DNA of 64,000 bases from Scalesia atractyloides (Eukaryota > Streptophyta > Magnoliopsida > Asterales > Asteraceae). The stretch spans positions 49,423,137 through 49,487,136 of the forward strand of contig CAMTDV010000017.1 of NCBI GenBank assembly GCA_947069175.1, in the 5' to 3' direction. The translations under genes and the position numbers were made by a program. The notes under the pieces were generated by a model. That model saw only the letters and a list, made by a program, of their open reading frames with translations, made no database searches and had not been told where the DNA came from. Below are positions 31,384 through 44,525 of this stretch, piece after piece; within the stretch, counting starts at the first letter, position 1; every line of letters begins with the position of its first letter.

Positions 31384-33065
31384 CACTGTCTGTTGGAACC
31401 GTTCCAATGGATCAACAAAACCTAAATCCTCAAAACTATAACAATTGTTCGGGGAACAACAACCGCCAACCGGGTAACCCACCTTGACAAAATGAACCTC
31501 AAAATCAAAATCCTCCACCCAACCTTAACAATTGTAACCGCAACCAAAACTTGGGTCATGAACCAAACTTTAACCAACCAAAGTTCGAACGGGTAGACCC
31601 AAACCATGCGGATCAACATGAACTGAATTACGACGAGTTAAGGAACAACATCCCGGACGATGCTAGATATAGTGTTCCAAGTTACCGGTCACCGGATCGG
31701 TTTAGTGTCAACATTTGGCAATCGAAAGATGAAGGGGAAGATGGTTTTGGGGAGAATGAAAATGATGTGTACTTCTACAACGGTAGGGGTTTGACCGTGA
31801 AGACGGGTATCAAAATGCCAACATCAACAACGGGAATGATGAGTGGCATGACGGGTACGGTTATGGGAATGAATATGATGGTGGGTACAACCAAGATGTT
31901 GGTTACCAAAACAATCACCAACCCCAGAACAACAATCGAGGAGTTCGAACAACAATCGAAATAATAACAATATACGGATTCCCTAGTTTGTGGGTATGGC
32001 GAATCAACTACAAAATCGACGAGTAAATCGTGGGCCACCGGTAAATCAAGAGGTGAACGGTCCACCAAGGAATAACAGCCGCAACAACCAACGCTCACCA
32101 CAAGGAGTTGACGGTCGGTTTCGACCGATGATCACGGAGAATGATTCTCCGATTGTACCACCACCGCGCGGAAGAGTAGCGTTTGATTTTAAACCGAATT
32201 ACATCAATATTCTTCCTCATTTTAATGGTCGATCCAATGATAAACCGTATACACACCTGGTAGAGTTTTCGGCTATATGTATTACTATTTGGGTGACCAC
32301 TTTACTCAAGATGAGGTTCGTTTACGCTTATTTCAGTTCTCATTGAAGGATAAAGCTAAACAGTGGTTTTTGACACTACCCACTAATAGTATTCACACTT
32401 GGGTCTAGATGCAACAATCCTTTCTCGATGAATACTATTCCATGGCTAAACCGATGATGCACGGGATGATATTCGAGCATTCAAGCAGTTATCGAGTGAG
32501 CCGTGCATGAGGCATTTATGCGATACAAAGAGTTTATTCGGAAATGTCCACATCACCAAATTGAAAAGTGGGAATTGGTGAAGTGCTTTGTGAGAGGTTT
32601 AGATGGGGAAACATGGAATCATTTGGAGTCGACTAGTAATGGGACGTTGTTGAGTAATCATGAAGATTATGATTGGGAGTTTCTTGAGAGGTTGCAAAGA
32701 GATCAAAGGCTAAAGAATCGGTCGATCGAGCTAAAAAAACACCCTATCTCTCGGTCGCTTCCTGACCTTGACTCGAGTTCCAAGGATCGTATTGCTACTT
32801 TAGAGCGGGAGTTGGCCCGTATGAAAAAGAAAGATGTTAATGCAGTTCAATTTGTGGTGTGTGATGTTTGCGGTGACATCGGTCATAGGACCGAAGAATG
32901 CAAAGTGAACATGGCCCAATCCACCGAAGAGGTGAACCAAGTGTATGGAGATTGAAAACAGTATGACATGAATTCCAACACGTATTACCCGGGTTTGAGA
33001 AACCATCCAAACTTTCGGTATGGTAATGCATCGAATCAAATGAACCCGAATTTCCAACCGAGAAA
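31384..33065 (+). pseudogene. G2 gag, middle part, frameshifted, between H and C2
   Basis: Aligns with G1 gag from the empty site onward. Pieces 31551 to about 31790, 31990 to about 32290 and 32503-32955 are in different frames. The gag domain (YTHLVEFSAICITI, MRYKEFIRKCPHHQIEKW) and zinc knuckle CDVCGDIGHRTEEC are recognisable. C2 interrupts it at 33066. Confidence 0.9.
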
Positions 33066-33490
33066 TGTAGGAACGTCCATGATTAGCACGGGAACCTAAA
33101 TTTGTTATCTACTGTCCGATTAGGCGGAAACTAATGACAAGTTAACCAAATAACAAGAATTACTCATTTAAATGTTGTTTTCATTGATCTAAAGTTCAAT
33201 ACATTCGAGAACCGGATCCGACAGAGCTTTGCTGTCTCTGTGCCAAAATCTCTCCAAGTTACAAATGAAATAACCAAGGCACCTATTTATAGCTAAACAA
33301 GTTCGCTGGAGGGAGGCTGAGTTCGGACGAACTTGACCTAGTCAAGTTCGGCCGAACTTGACATCCCAAATACCTTCTCAAGCAAACTTGGCTCCAAACT
33401 CACTTAAATACGCCTAGTGTCCAACAGATTAAGTCCTATTCTCTCAGACTCAATGCATAATGACCTAGGAAACAGACATATGCACCAACA
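33066..33490 (-). mobile_element. 3' LTR of C2
   Basis: Minus strand TGTTGGTGCATATG to GACGTTCCTACA, 425 bp, preceded by CCAAGGGGGAGTC. TATA box CTATAAATAG at about 33283-33292; CAAGTTCG-type words at 33298-33390 lie immediately upstream of it on the minus strand. Confidence 0.92.
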
Positions 33491-35540
33491 GACTCCCCCT
33501 TGGATGTTGCCGTAGTCATTGACTTTTAAAATCTTATGATTCTTTCGATCTTTAGTTCTTTAATAAACTTTAACATCTTGATCTTTATATCATATTCCTC
33601 TTTTTTGAGCTTTGTCTTGATAAAACTTTTAATCAACATGCTCCCCCTAGCTTTAAACTTTAGCCTTCAAAACTCCCCTTTGCTTTGATCTTTAGACTTC
33701 AAACTCCCCTAGCTTTGAGCTTTCTGAAATCTTTGGACAGTGTTTTATCCACCTCCCCCTAAAACTTTACTTCTGTTTTAAAGTTCTAAGACATTCAAAT
33801 AAATATTTCAGATTCAAAACTTTTTCAAATCTTTTATATATTCAAGTTCAAATTAATGACCTTCAACACTTTTAACATTTAAGCTTTTATTTACTTAATA
33901 AAATTTCCAATTATGAAATCCACTTGGTTGACCAAATCCAAGTCAAAGACCTTGGTTAACCAAAATCATTTATCAAGTCCAAATTAATGATCTTGGTTTG
34001 AAACCGTTGTAGTTGAACTAATGTTTTTCTTCAATTTTAAAGTTTCAACTTAATGAACTTTTTAACACTTTTGATCATTTTTTTTGTTTTTCACAGATGT
34101 TATCAAGATTTTAACCATAATAGCACCTTACCAAACTTTGAAGAACCATTCTCCATCATTGGCTCGTTGAAACTAATGAAGAAACAAAATCCATTTGATT
34201 TTTAGAAAGTTTATGCTAAAAACGTACTGAAAATCTTTTTGATTTTTATCTGTAAAGCAATTCAAAGAAAATAAACTATGTACAAACATATTTACAGACA
34301 TATTTTTTTGAACTCGTGTCTAAGGATCGTATCAGTTGATTGAGACATATCACCAGTACCGTTGACCTTTTGAGACTTCAAGATTTAAACTTGTTTACTT
34401 ATATTGTCGATATGTTTCTCCACTTAAACGTCAACACATTTTTCAATTATTCTAAGATATGTTAGGTATGATTTATTAAACTTGACTTAACTATGGTTCC
34501 CACTTCTTGAATATACTCCCGAATCCGGATTCCCTAGATTTCATCTTACAGGTGAATATAGCGTAATTGATAGCTGTCTTTGGGTTGTGCGAGGCCTTGA
34601 GAGCTCAGGTTAGTACTATCGAACAGACAAAGAGATGAAGGCTCGACTTTAAGGAGTGTTCCAAGTATGGAATATTTTAAGCACTGCAATTGATTAGATC
34701 TTTCGATTCTTTTCAAGTTTGCGTACAGTGTAGGGGTTTATAACAAAAGCAATATAGAAGTTCTAGGCTATTGCTTCCGCAAAATCAGAAGAACTTGTAT
34801 AATACCCCCGATATCAATTTTCTATAAAGAGCTCGTACCTCAGAATCAGGCAACCCTTCAATCGAAATTTCGGAGTACTAAGTCCATATATCCAAGATGT
34901 GTTAATCCACAAGTTTAAGCAGTTGCTAAATATAGTTTATATCTCAGAAACAATTTACTGAATGTGTAAAGTCTATCGAGACATCCACAATAAGACTTAT
35001 TTATCACTTTTAAACTTTACATTTCTTTAGCATACTGTGATAGTCCACTGATGTACTATCATTTCCTTTTTGACAACCAAATTCTTTTTGTCTTTTTCAA
35101 TGTTTTTGAATTTTCAACTTTTTCATACGTTTTTTTATTTTTTCTAAAAATTTTTAAATTTTCTTACTCCCCCTAAAATCAAAAACATATTTGTGGGTTT
35201 TAGTTTTAAGAAGTTCTATTCTAAAAAGATAACAAACCAATGTGGATCCCCAGAACTCGTCGTCCGATCCCATTTCCCAACATCTGAATCTTCACCTGTT
35301 TAACAAATAAACCATTATCCTCATTTACTTGAAAGAATCAAATGATTATAAAATCAGTGTTTCGTTCAACGGTGTGGATTTGCCCAATTTTGATTTTGAC
35401 AATTTTTCCTTTTCAACTTCTTCTTTTCTCAAAATGATTAAGAATTTGACTTTCTGAATAAGTTAAGAATCATGAAGCTCCGTTATCCAGTTTTGATTTT
35501 GACAAAGCAGATCTTTTGGAACTTCTGCACACAAAGCAAC
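33491..35540. other. Non-coding 3' region of C2 where pol is absent
   Basis: Homologous to 12267-14385 in C1. It has no coding sequence for integrase or reverse transcriptase. Purine tracts on the minus strand recur at about 33492, 33640, 33674, 33704, 33754 and 35168. Confidence 0.75.
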
Positions 35541-38500
35541 TATTTGAATAAGGAACCCCAAACCTTTTTGGTTTTGGGTTTGACATGATAAGCATCATAA
35601 ACACTTTCAAAATCATCATCGTAATCAAAATCATCATCAAACATTTCGTCCGATGTCAATTCTGAAAACTTTTTGATTTTTTCTTTCTTTGCCTATTTAA
35701 CTACTGACTCGGTTGATTTGACATTTTCAGTTTTATCAGTAACAAACTTTGGTTTTTCTGATGATGAAAGCCTTTTCTTAGCAACCCAGGATTGTAGCTT
35801 GCTTCTCACTTTCTTGATATAGAACCTAGAATCTTTGTTTTCATTTAATTTTGAAGTTTCACCTTTTTCAAAAATTGAGTTTTCAAATATTGAACCAGTT
35901 TTAGGTTTCACTTTGCATTTATATTCATAGTTTCTATTTGATTATGTGACAGGTTTCGCAATCTCTGGTTGTTTTTGCTTTTCATCTTTTGACACAGTTT
36001 TTCTTCGTGGAAACACAGGCTTTAGATTAAGACACTTGCGAGCAATATGACCAACAATATTACATTTAAAGCAAGTCCGATTATCAAAAACATTTCCACT
36101 AGTGGATTTTACTTCACTTCTGGACTTTGTTTTAGCCTTGTCCCAAAGTTCTTTTTCTTTCTTGAATTCATCATTCGATTTCTTAATGATCATACCTTCT
36201 TCTTGAACCGTATTTGTCCCATACACAAACTTCATGTGTTTACCTTTGTATTGATGAAATGGCGACTTCTGGTTCCTTCTCGGTTCTTCTTCACTTTCCT
36301 CCAAACCCAATCCTGCTCTTCTGATCTCAGGAAAATCACCACCAACCTTTCGGTAATTGTTAGCATTCCATTTAGGTTACGAGTAAATCTTTTCTCATTT
36401 TTCTCAGGATCATGTGATGAAATTTCTACAAGTTTGAAAAATTTATCAAGTTGATCCTCTTTCACGTTCCGAATCGGAAAACTATCATCGAAGTATAATC
36501 TACCAGATTCCTTAATCTTGTACATGATAACATTAGGATCATCACTTAGATCATGTTCTAATGATGTATCGTCATCTTCAGATTGTGATTCCGTATTTTT
36601 CGAACTTGATTTGGCGCTTTCAGAGCTGCCTTCATCGGAATCATTTCCCAACACATTTTAACCACATTTTTTACCACCACTTCATTGTCATCATTTGATT
36701 TCGTAAAGTCTACGTCAATGTTCTCAGTCAATTTATCTTTCATTTCTGATAGGAGTAAAATATTAAATGCCTTTTCAATTTCATCATCTTTCTTGCAGGA
36801 GTAACTTGCAAGAAGTGGTGGAGGAACACTTTCGTATTCTTTACGCTTTGATTTATCACCATTTTCCTCCGACTTAATCATAGGTAAAATGTGATCAATG
36901 ACATAGGCGTTTGTGGTGTAACTTTTCAGCAATTGTCTTACCCTTTCTGTTTCTATTTTAATGTCATGAAGCCCACGCTTTGTTTCGGCAATAGTATTAA
37001 TGCACATGTTAATTGCTTTTTGTTTTTCAATTACTGTGGGATTTAACATCTTTACATTAGCACTGAGTTCAAGATTAGCTTTTTCGACATTTTTATATTT
37101 GGCTTTTATTTTGTCATAACCTTCTTTCATGGTTCTGTAATCATAATGAAAATTTTTGTTATGTACAGTTATTTCTCTTATGACTTTGACCTTTTCAAGA
37201 CATGGTTCACAAGGACTTGCGCACTTTGTGAAAGGTTTTTCAACCTCCACAACTTTCACAACTTCCTTTTCAGTCACACTTACCTTAGCTTTTACCTTTT
37301 CTGCCTCTAATTTTAATGCTTCTTGTTTTTGCATCTCAAGATAAGCTAACTCTTCTTCCTCAGCTCTCTGCCTATATCCTTCCAGAATAGCATTTTCTAG
37401 AGCAGCATCAACATACGATGTCTCAGATTCATCCACTAACTCTGCTATCATAGCAACACCAGTTTTCTTTCCAATGTATCTATTCCAATCAAAACCATCT
37501 TCTTCATGAGTGACAACAAGAGCTTGTTCGGTTTTCTTTGAAGATTTATCTTCAACCTCGACTTGTGTTCTCTTTGGAAATGGCTTATATTGAAGAGCTT
37601 TCTTGTATTACTCGTTACTGCTGCCGAAAGGATTTTGGTTTCCATTTGCTTTTTGATTGTTGCATTCTCGTTTGAAATGTCCTTTTTGTCGACACCTAAA
37701 GCATGTGACTTTTGACTTATCAAACCCGAGCTTGTTGCTTGAATTGCCAATATTTCTTCCAATGAGTGCCACAAACTTTATAACTCCTCTGATGATAGAG
37801 GCCAGACTCCACTTAATATCCATCAGCTCCAACTCTTCTTCGTCCACCTGATCGTAATCCTCGGCAGTCATTTTCGGATTACCGATCTTTCCAGCAACAA
37901 GACTTTCATACGATTCAAAAACAGTAGCAAGAAGTGCTATGTGCTGTTTGGCCACTTTTTCAGGAAATACATTCTTCAAATCGACTGCTATCTTGCACTG
38001 GAAGACATTTGAATCAGAACTGGCTTGGCTTGTCTGATTTTGGAATGACGAGCTTGAACTAGCACTAGTATATCCAGCATATGGAGAACTTTGATTTGGA
38101 GAAGAATTTGTATTTGCACTAAATGTTGTTTGAATTTTTGAACTTTGAATCAGAGTATCTTGAACACCTCCTTTGTAATAAACACCGACATCTTAGCATT
38201 CTTTGATTTTGCAATCTTCATCAATTCCATTTCGTGACCTTCTAATTTGTCGATGAAGGATGACAATTTGAAATGTCTCCAAGATGGACTGTTCTTTAGA
38301 ATCATCAGATACGTTGTCCATTCTCCCTCAGGAAGTGCATCGGCCAATTTCTCGATTTGTTCCTCATTAGATCTTTTGATGTCATGTCTTCGCATCTGGA
38401 CCATGAGGTGACAATATCTATCGATCATCATTGTCTCACCTTTGATCATCGTGAAGATCTGGAACTTTTTCTTAATCAAGGCCTTTTTGCTTTTAATCAT

Positions 38501-38922
38501 TTCATCACTTCCTTTGAATTTGTCGCAAAGAGCGTGCCATAAATCTTGTGATGTTTCATATTCTGGCAAAAGAATCAAGATATCTTCTTTTACTGATTGT
38601 TGTATCAAGCTAATCATTTTCTTCTCAGCGACATAATTTTCTTTGTCAGTTGATGAGAACTTGTTCAACGGAAGATCTTGATCACGCTCATCCTTTGGCC
38701 ATTTGTAACCATCTTCAATTGGAACCCAGCTGTTGAATTGGTTCGCTGTATCCAATTCACAAACTTTTCCTTCTACCCTTCAAACTCTTCCATACTCATT
38801 AGCTTTGGCGGTTTCGACGTAGTACCCATTTCGTTGTCAATATTCATTTGGTTCGCCGCAAGAGTATTAGCATTTGATGAAGAAGCCATTTGTGAAACAA
38901 ACACGTTGTGGAAATCTTCCAT
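35540..38922 (-). pseudogene. C2 copia gag, UBN2 type, two zinc knuckles, frameshifted
   Basis: The start is taken at ATG 38922 (MEDFHNVFVSQMASSSN), just after the leader palindromes. A UBN2-type copia gag region lies at 38755-38150 (SQDLWHALCDKFKGSDEM, KFQIFTMIKGETMM, EEQIEKLADALPEGEW), then zinc knuckle 1 CFRCRQKGHFKREC near 37700, a long Lys/Glu-rich segment, an acidic Ser/Asp-rich segment, and zinc knuckle 2 CFKCNIVGHIARKC near 36040-36080. Pieces in different frames (38922-38773, 38755-38150, 37979-37608, 37774-37448, 37451-36558, 36654-36232, 36310-35942, 35911-35693) show about eight frameshifts or stops. No protease or downstream pol follows. Confidence 0.9.
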
Positions 38923-38986
38923 TTTGATAATCTGAAACTTATCTGAAAATATGATCAAAAACACTCGAAAACTGATTAGAAATTTA

Positions 38987-39395
38987 CAAGTTCGGTCGAA
39001 CTTGTGTGAAAATCAGTTTTTGATTTTAGATTTTCATAAGTTCGGTCGAACTTATACGATAAGATCCAAATTTTATCTCACACAGACTCAAGTTTGGTCG
39101 AACTTGATATGTATTTTGAGAAAAATTACACTTCGAGCGGACTTGTGAGAAAGTTTCAAGAAAAAGACACTAAGTTCGGTCGAACTTGAGATAAATTTTA
39201 AAGAAAAAGTTAAGTTCGAGCGAACTTAGGTAAATTTTCAATAGATTTTATACAAGTTTGGTCAAACTTGATAAAATTTGAAGAATTTAAACTGAGTTCG
39301 AGCGGACTTATGATTAAAACCTTGAAAACCTATCAAGTTCGGGCGAACTTGAGCAAAATTCAGAGAATTTTAGTCAAGTTCGATCGAACTTGGTC
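38987..39395. repeat. Palindrome cluster in the C2 leader
   Basis: About ten CAAGTTCGGTCGAACTTG-type words at roughly 38987, 39030, 39080, 39130, 39171, 39208, 39249, 39293, 39332 and 39372. They lie between the primer site and the gag start and use the same word as the C2 LTRs. The spacing is about 40 bp. Confidence 0.85.
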
Positions 39396-39636
39396 TCAAG
39401 TTCAGACAGAATGGTTTTGCAATTCATGGTTTTTTCAACTTTGTGATATCAATTTGATTGAATTTGATGTTCAAACTCTCAGGGGTTTATCACAACTGTA
39501 TTTTACATGACATATTCATTTTTTAGCTGATTTTGTCCATGAAATCTTCAAATATGTGAAAATGTTAAGAAAAATGATAGAATGGAGATGAAATAGAGAA
39601 ATTCTTGTCTTGATTCCAGCAAATTTAGGTATCCAG

Positions 39637-39648
39637 GCTCTGATACCA
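39637..39648 (-). promoter_or_regulatory. Primer-binding site of C2 (initiator tRNA-Met type)
   Basis: Minus strand TGGTATCAGAGC, exact, two bases from the 5' LTR end at 39651. Confidence 0.92.
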
Positions 39649-39650
39649 CT

Positions 39651-40044
39651 TATAGGAACGTCCACGATTAGCACGGGAACCTAAATTTGTTATCTATTGT
39701 CCGATTAGGCGGAAACTAATGACAAGTTAACCAAATAACAAGAATTAATCATTTAAATGTTGTTTTCATTGATCTAAAGTTCAATACATTCGAGAACCGG
39801 ATCCGACAGAGCTTCGCCGTCTCTGTGCCAAAATATCTCCAAGTTACAAATGAAATAACCAAGGCACCTATTTATAGCTAAACACGTTCGCTGGAGGGAG
39901 GCTGGGCGAACTTGACATCCCAAATACATTCTCAAGCGAACTTGGCTCCAAACTCACTTAAATACGCCTAGTTTCTAACAGATTAAGTCATATTCTCTCA
40001 GACTCAATACATAATGACCTAGGCAACAGACATATGCACCAACT
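39651..40044 (-). mobile_element. 5' LTR of C2
   Basis: 394 bp, matching 33066-33490. It lacks about 31 bp inside the U3 palindrome cluster (GCTGGGCGAACTTG here versus two separated words in the other LTR). TATA box at about 39869-39878. Confidence 0.92.
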
Positions 40045-40977
40045 AGAAATCAAGGTGGGGGTTAAGGCGGGTCGTCATGCCAAAATCCCCAAAGTGGTAA
40101 CCAAGGGGGTTATCAACGGAATTACAACAAAGGAGGTAGCTCGGGGTATCGAAATCGTGAAGGCAATTATCAACGAGGCTACAATTAAGGTGGTAATGGA
40201 AACAGGTCGAACTACCAAAGTGGGGGTGGCAATGATTTAAACTCCAAGATTGGTGCAATGCTCTCGATGATGCAAGAGTCAAAGAAAGAGAATGAGATTC
40301 GAGACAAGTCGCATGAAGCATTGGCAAAGCAAGTGGGCCAACTCGCGGAGGAAATGGCTCAAATGCAGGGAAGCGAAGGAAGGCTTCCGAGTGACACCAC
40401 GGTGAACCCGAAACATCAAAGTTCATCCGGCAAGAACACACGTGAGGTACCAATTAATAAAATTTCTCTACATAGTGGTCGAGTAATAGATAGTGGTGTT
40501 GAGTCACCACCTCCCCCATTTGCTGAAGGGGTAGTGGAAGATGTTAGTGATGAGGAGAGCGTTGACAGTCAAACAAGTCAAAATAAAACTGTTTCTGAAA
40601 ATAACAAAGATACCCCCGTTGTGACCGTCCCCATCCCAAAGGCTAAGGAAAAGGGTGTGGAGGTTAATACCGCCCCTTATCCCAAAGCTTTGTTGGGACC
40701 ATCTAAGAAAGTGGTAGCAAAACGTGGCCCACAACAAGAGGAGATATGGGAAATCTTTAAACAAGTGAAGATCAATTTACCACTCTTGGATGCAATAAAA
40801 CAAGTACCCTCATCTGCTAAGTACTTGAAGGATTTGTGCACACAAAAACGAACTAACAAGTTTCCAAAGAAACTTGACTTGATTGAAAATGTTAGTTCGA
40901 TTCTTTCGGGTGCACTTCCACCAAAACTACAAGATCCGGGGGCGCCCATTATTCCATTCAAGTGGGTGAGTTCAAAA
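40045..40977 (+). pseudogene. G2 gag, C-terminal part
   Basis: Resumes the gag frame after C2. A Gly/Asn/Gln-rich segment with two stops leads into an ORF from 40258 with RDKSHEALAKQVGQLAEEMA, a typical Athila gag C-terminal region, and then an acidic, Pro-rich linker (PPPPFAEGVVEDVSDEE). It ends with the conserved lead-in to protease. Confidence 0.85.
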
Positions 40978-41625
40978 TGACACGGGCACTTTTAGATCTT
41001 GGGGCGAGTGTGAGTATCTTGCCGGGTAGTTTGTAGGACCAATATGAGTTGGTCCACTTCAGTCGTCTAATACCACCGTGGTGTTGGCGGATTTGACTCC
41101 TAAACTACCCCGCGGGATAGTCACCGATGTGATTGTAAAGGTTGATGAATTTTATTATCTGGTGGATTTCCTTGTACTTGATTATGTTTCTTTGGATCGA
41201 ACTAAGCAACCAACGGTTATTCTCGGTCGACCATTTTTGGCAACATCGAATGGCCAAATTAATTGTAAAACGGGTACAGTCGACTTGACTTTTGGTAACC
41301 GTCGGTTGCGGTTGAACGTTTTTTCGGGATTAACGAATCCTTTAGTTGGTGACGAATGCTACATGGCGGACGTCATTGACGAGTGTATACCTTTATGCGA
41401 TATTAGTGTCGAAGAGGAAAAAAATAGAGGAGTGCTTTATGTTTGACAGGTTGCAAACGGAAATGAATCGAAGCATAGATGAGGAGGTGAAGAAGGTAGA
41501 GGTTATGGCGGCGAAAAAAGGAAGACCTATTTTGACACACCAAGTGGAAAGTCTTCCGGAGAAGGTCGATAAAAAGTTAAAGCCGGCATTGGTTGAGCCT
41601 CCGGTTGTAGAACTCAAGGTGTAGC
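40978..41625 (+). pseudogene. G2 aspartic protease region
   Basis: The frame starting near 40978 gives ALLDLGASVSILPG, the retroelement aspartic protease motif with DLGAS in place of DTGAS, as is common in Athila-type elements. The next piece, 41078-41446, contains VILGRPFLATSNG, the second conserved protease strand. Stops at about 41034 and 41444 and frame changes break the gene. Confidence 0.85.
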
Positions 41626-43139
41626 CTAAGCATTTGAAATATGCTTATGTGGGCGAGGGCAACATACTCCCGGTTATCATTGCATCAAACTTGACTGGGG
41701 AGCAAGAAGAGAAGCTCATGGGAGTTTTGGTCACCAATAGAGCCGCTATTGGGTGGACCATTGCAGATTTGAAGGGAATTAGTCCCTTAGTGGTGATGCA
41801 CAAGATCATCACCGAAGAAGGTATAACTCCTTCTCGGGACGCACAACGGAGATCGAATCCTAACATGAGAGAGGTGGTCAAGAAGGAGGTCTTGAAATGG
41901 CTAGATGCGGGTATCAATTACCCCATTTCTGATAGCCAATGGGTGAGCCCAATGCAGAAAGTTCCGAAAAAGGCGAGCATTCAAGTCGTCACTAATGACA
42001 TAGGTGAAGAGGTCGCCACTCGGGCGGTAACCGGGTGGCGTATTTGCATAGATTATAGGAAATGAATTCCGCAACTTCCAAAGACCATTTCCCTTTACCA
42101 TTTATTAACCAAATTGTTGAAAAGTTAGCGGGTCAAAAAATTTATTGTTTCTTGGATGGGTATTGAGGTTATAATCAAATCGCTATTCATCCGGAAGATC
42201 AAGCTAAGACAATGTTTACTTGCCCATATGGTACTTTCGCATTCAGGCGAATGCCGTTTGGGTTATGTAACGCCCGCGCCACCTTCTAAAGGTGTATGAT
42301 GAGCATATTCTCAGATATGGTGGGGGGAGTCCTTAGAGATTTTCATGGATGACTTCTCAATTTTTGGGTTGTCATTTGATACTTGCCTTAGTCAATTAGA
42401 AAAGGTTTTAAAAAGGTGTGTTGAGAAAAACCTTGTTCTAAGTCGGGAAAAGATCCATTTCATGGTTCCGGAAGGGATTGTCTTAGGGCATGTTGTGTCC
42501 AGTCATGGGATAGAGGTTGACCGTGCAAAGGTGCAAGTTATCTCTACTTTACGGTATCCCATGAGTGTTAAGGGGGTTAGATCATTATTAGGTCATGCGG
42601 GTTTTTATAGAAGGTTCATTAAAGGATTTAGTGACATCACATAACCTTTATGTAATTTGTTTCTTAAAGATCAACCGTTTGATTTTAACAAAGAATGTAA
42701 AAACGCCTTTAATGTTTTGAAAGAAAAATTGGTGGATGCCCCAATATTGCAATCACCGAATTGGTCTTTACCATTTGAAATTATGTGTGATGCGAGTGAT
42801 TGTGCGGTTGGGGCCGTATTGGGTCAAAGGGTGGAAAGGAAACCCGTTGCTATTTACTACGCAAGTAAAACTCTTTCAGATGCGCAATTAAATTACACAA
42901 CAACTGAAAAAGAGTTACTTGCGGTGGTATTTGCATTCGAAAAATTTCGGGCTTACATATGGGGTAATAAGGTTATTATTTATTCCGATCACACTGTTGT
43001 CAGGTACCTCATGGAGAAGAAAGACGTGAAGCCAAGATTGATCCGATGGGTGCTCTTGCTACAAGAGTTTGACCTAGAAAACGAGACAAAAAGGGTATTG
43101 AAAATGTGGTTGCGGACCACTTGTCTTGGTTGTTGGTAG
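41626..43139 (+). pseudogene. G2 reverse transcriptase and RNase H
   Basis: The first piece, 41634-42062, has the lead-in NPNMREVVKKEVLKWLDAG, YPISDSQWVSPMQKVPKK and GWRICIDYRK. A stop follows at 42063. The next frames give FAFRRMPFGLCNA (about 42240) and the catalytic FMDDFSIFG (from about 42342), the plant gypsy form of YxDD. RNase H follows with CDASDCAVGAVLGQ and TTEKELLAVVFAFEKFRAY. In-frame stops at 42165, 42286 and 42642 and frame changes show loss of function. Confidence 0.92.
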
Positions 43140-44525
43140 AGGAAGGTTCCTCTCGTGTGGAGATTGATGATACTTTCCCAGAAAAGCATATTATGAAAGT
43201 TTCGGTGTTACCTTGGTATGCTAATATTGTGAATTATTTGGTTATAGGTGATTTGCCGGTTCATTGGGATAGGAGGAGGAATTACACTTTACGTCTCAAA
43301 TCAAATACTACACGTTGGAGGAGCCAGATCTGTTCAAGACATGTCCGGATCAAGTTGTTTGAAGATGCATTCCGGATGATGAGATCCCGAGTGTTTTGAC
43401 GCACTTGCATTCATTTGCTTGTTGGGGCCATTTTAGTGGTCACAAAACGGGGCGAGAAAGTGCTCAATAGCGGTCTTTATTGGCCGACTATTTTCAAAGA
43501 CGCATTTAACTTTGCTAAAAATTGCGTTGAGTGTCAAAAGATAGGGAGTATTTCGAAGAGGGATGAGATGCCCATGCAACCAATTCTCATTGTCGATATT
43601 TTTGACATGTGGGGAATTGATTTCATGGGCCCATTCCCGAATTCGTATGGCAACTTATATATTTTAGTGGCGGTCGACTACGTTTTTAAATGGGTCGAAG
43701 CGATTGCCAATAAAACCAATGACCATACCGTTGTTTGTAACTTTGTGCAAAACAACATCATTTCGAGATTTGGGATTCCCCGGGTAATCCATAGTGATGG
43801 GGGATCTCATTTCAAAAATTTTAACTTAGGGAGGTTACTCAAACGGTATGGGGTTGACCATCGGATCGCTACTCCCTACCACCTGCAAACGAGTGGTCAG
43901 GTGGAGGTGTCAAATAGGCAAATTAAAGAGATTTTGCAAAACACTGTTCGACCGGACCGTAAGGATTAGTCGACAAAGTTGAATGATGCTTTATGGGCCT
44001 ATCGAACGACGCATAAAACACCTATTGGCACCACACCTTACCGCTTAGTTTACGGTAAAAATTGTCACTTGCTAGTTGAGCTTGTGCATCGTGCTTTTTG
44101 GTCTATTAAAGTGGTTAATCATAAGTATGATGATGTAGGTAGAGAATGCAAGTTAAAGTTGTGTGAGTTGGAAGAGCTTCGAGAGGAGGCGTATGAATGT
44201 GCTTCAATGTACGAGGATGGAATGAAGCGAGCACACGATGCCAAGATGAGGCCGAAGGAGTTCGTGGTGGGTCAAAAGGTGTGGCTCTACAATTGATGAC
44301 TCAAATTCTTCCTGGGTAAGCTCAAAAGTAAGTGGATGGGCCCATATGTGATCACACGGGTCGGAAAACTGGGAGACATTAACATTGAGGATCCGAATGA
44401 TGGGTCGAAGAAAACGGTAAATGGCCACCGGCTTAAACCGTTTCCTGAAGGCAACGAAGATAAGGGTGAGAAGAACACGGAGTTGGTAAGCTTCTTGGTA
44501 AGCGTACCAAATTACGAGGTTAATT
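43140..44525 (+). pseudogene. G2 integrase
   Basis: An HHCC zinc-binding region is split by a frameshift near 43400-43460 (THLHS, GHFSGHKT, then CVECQKIG). The catalytic core shows D in WGIDFMGPFPNSYGN, D in IPRVIHSDGGSHF and E in GQVEVSNRQIKEIL, the DD35E layout. A stop at 43967 separates it from the C-terminal part at 43979-44296 (LNDALWAYRTTHKTPIGTTP), and stops at 44294-44299 separate the last part (GPYVITRVGKLGDINIEDPN). Confidence 0.92.

Larger units (their letters stand above)
33066..40044 (-). mobile_element. Copia-type element C2, gag only
   Basis: 6979 bp on the minus strand, flanked by a perfect AGAAA duplication (33061-33065 and 40045-40049). LTRs are 33066-33490 and 39651-40044. 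The order on the minus strand is 5' LTR, initiator tRNA-Met primer site, leader with palindromes, gag (38922 to about 35540), a non-coding region without pol, purine tract, 3' LTR. The terminal CA of the 5' LTR start region (right end, CCAACT) is mutated. It needs pol from another element. Confidence 0.95.
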
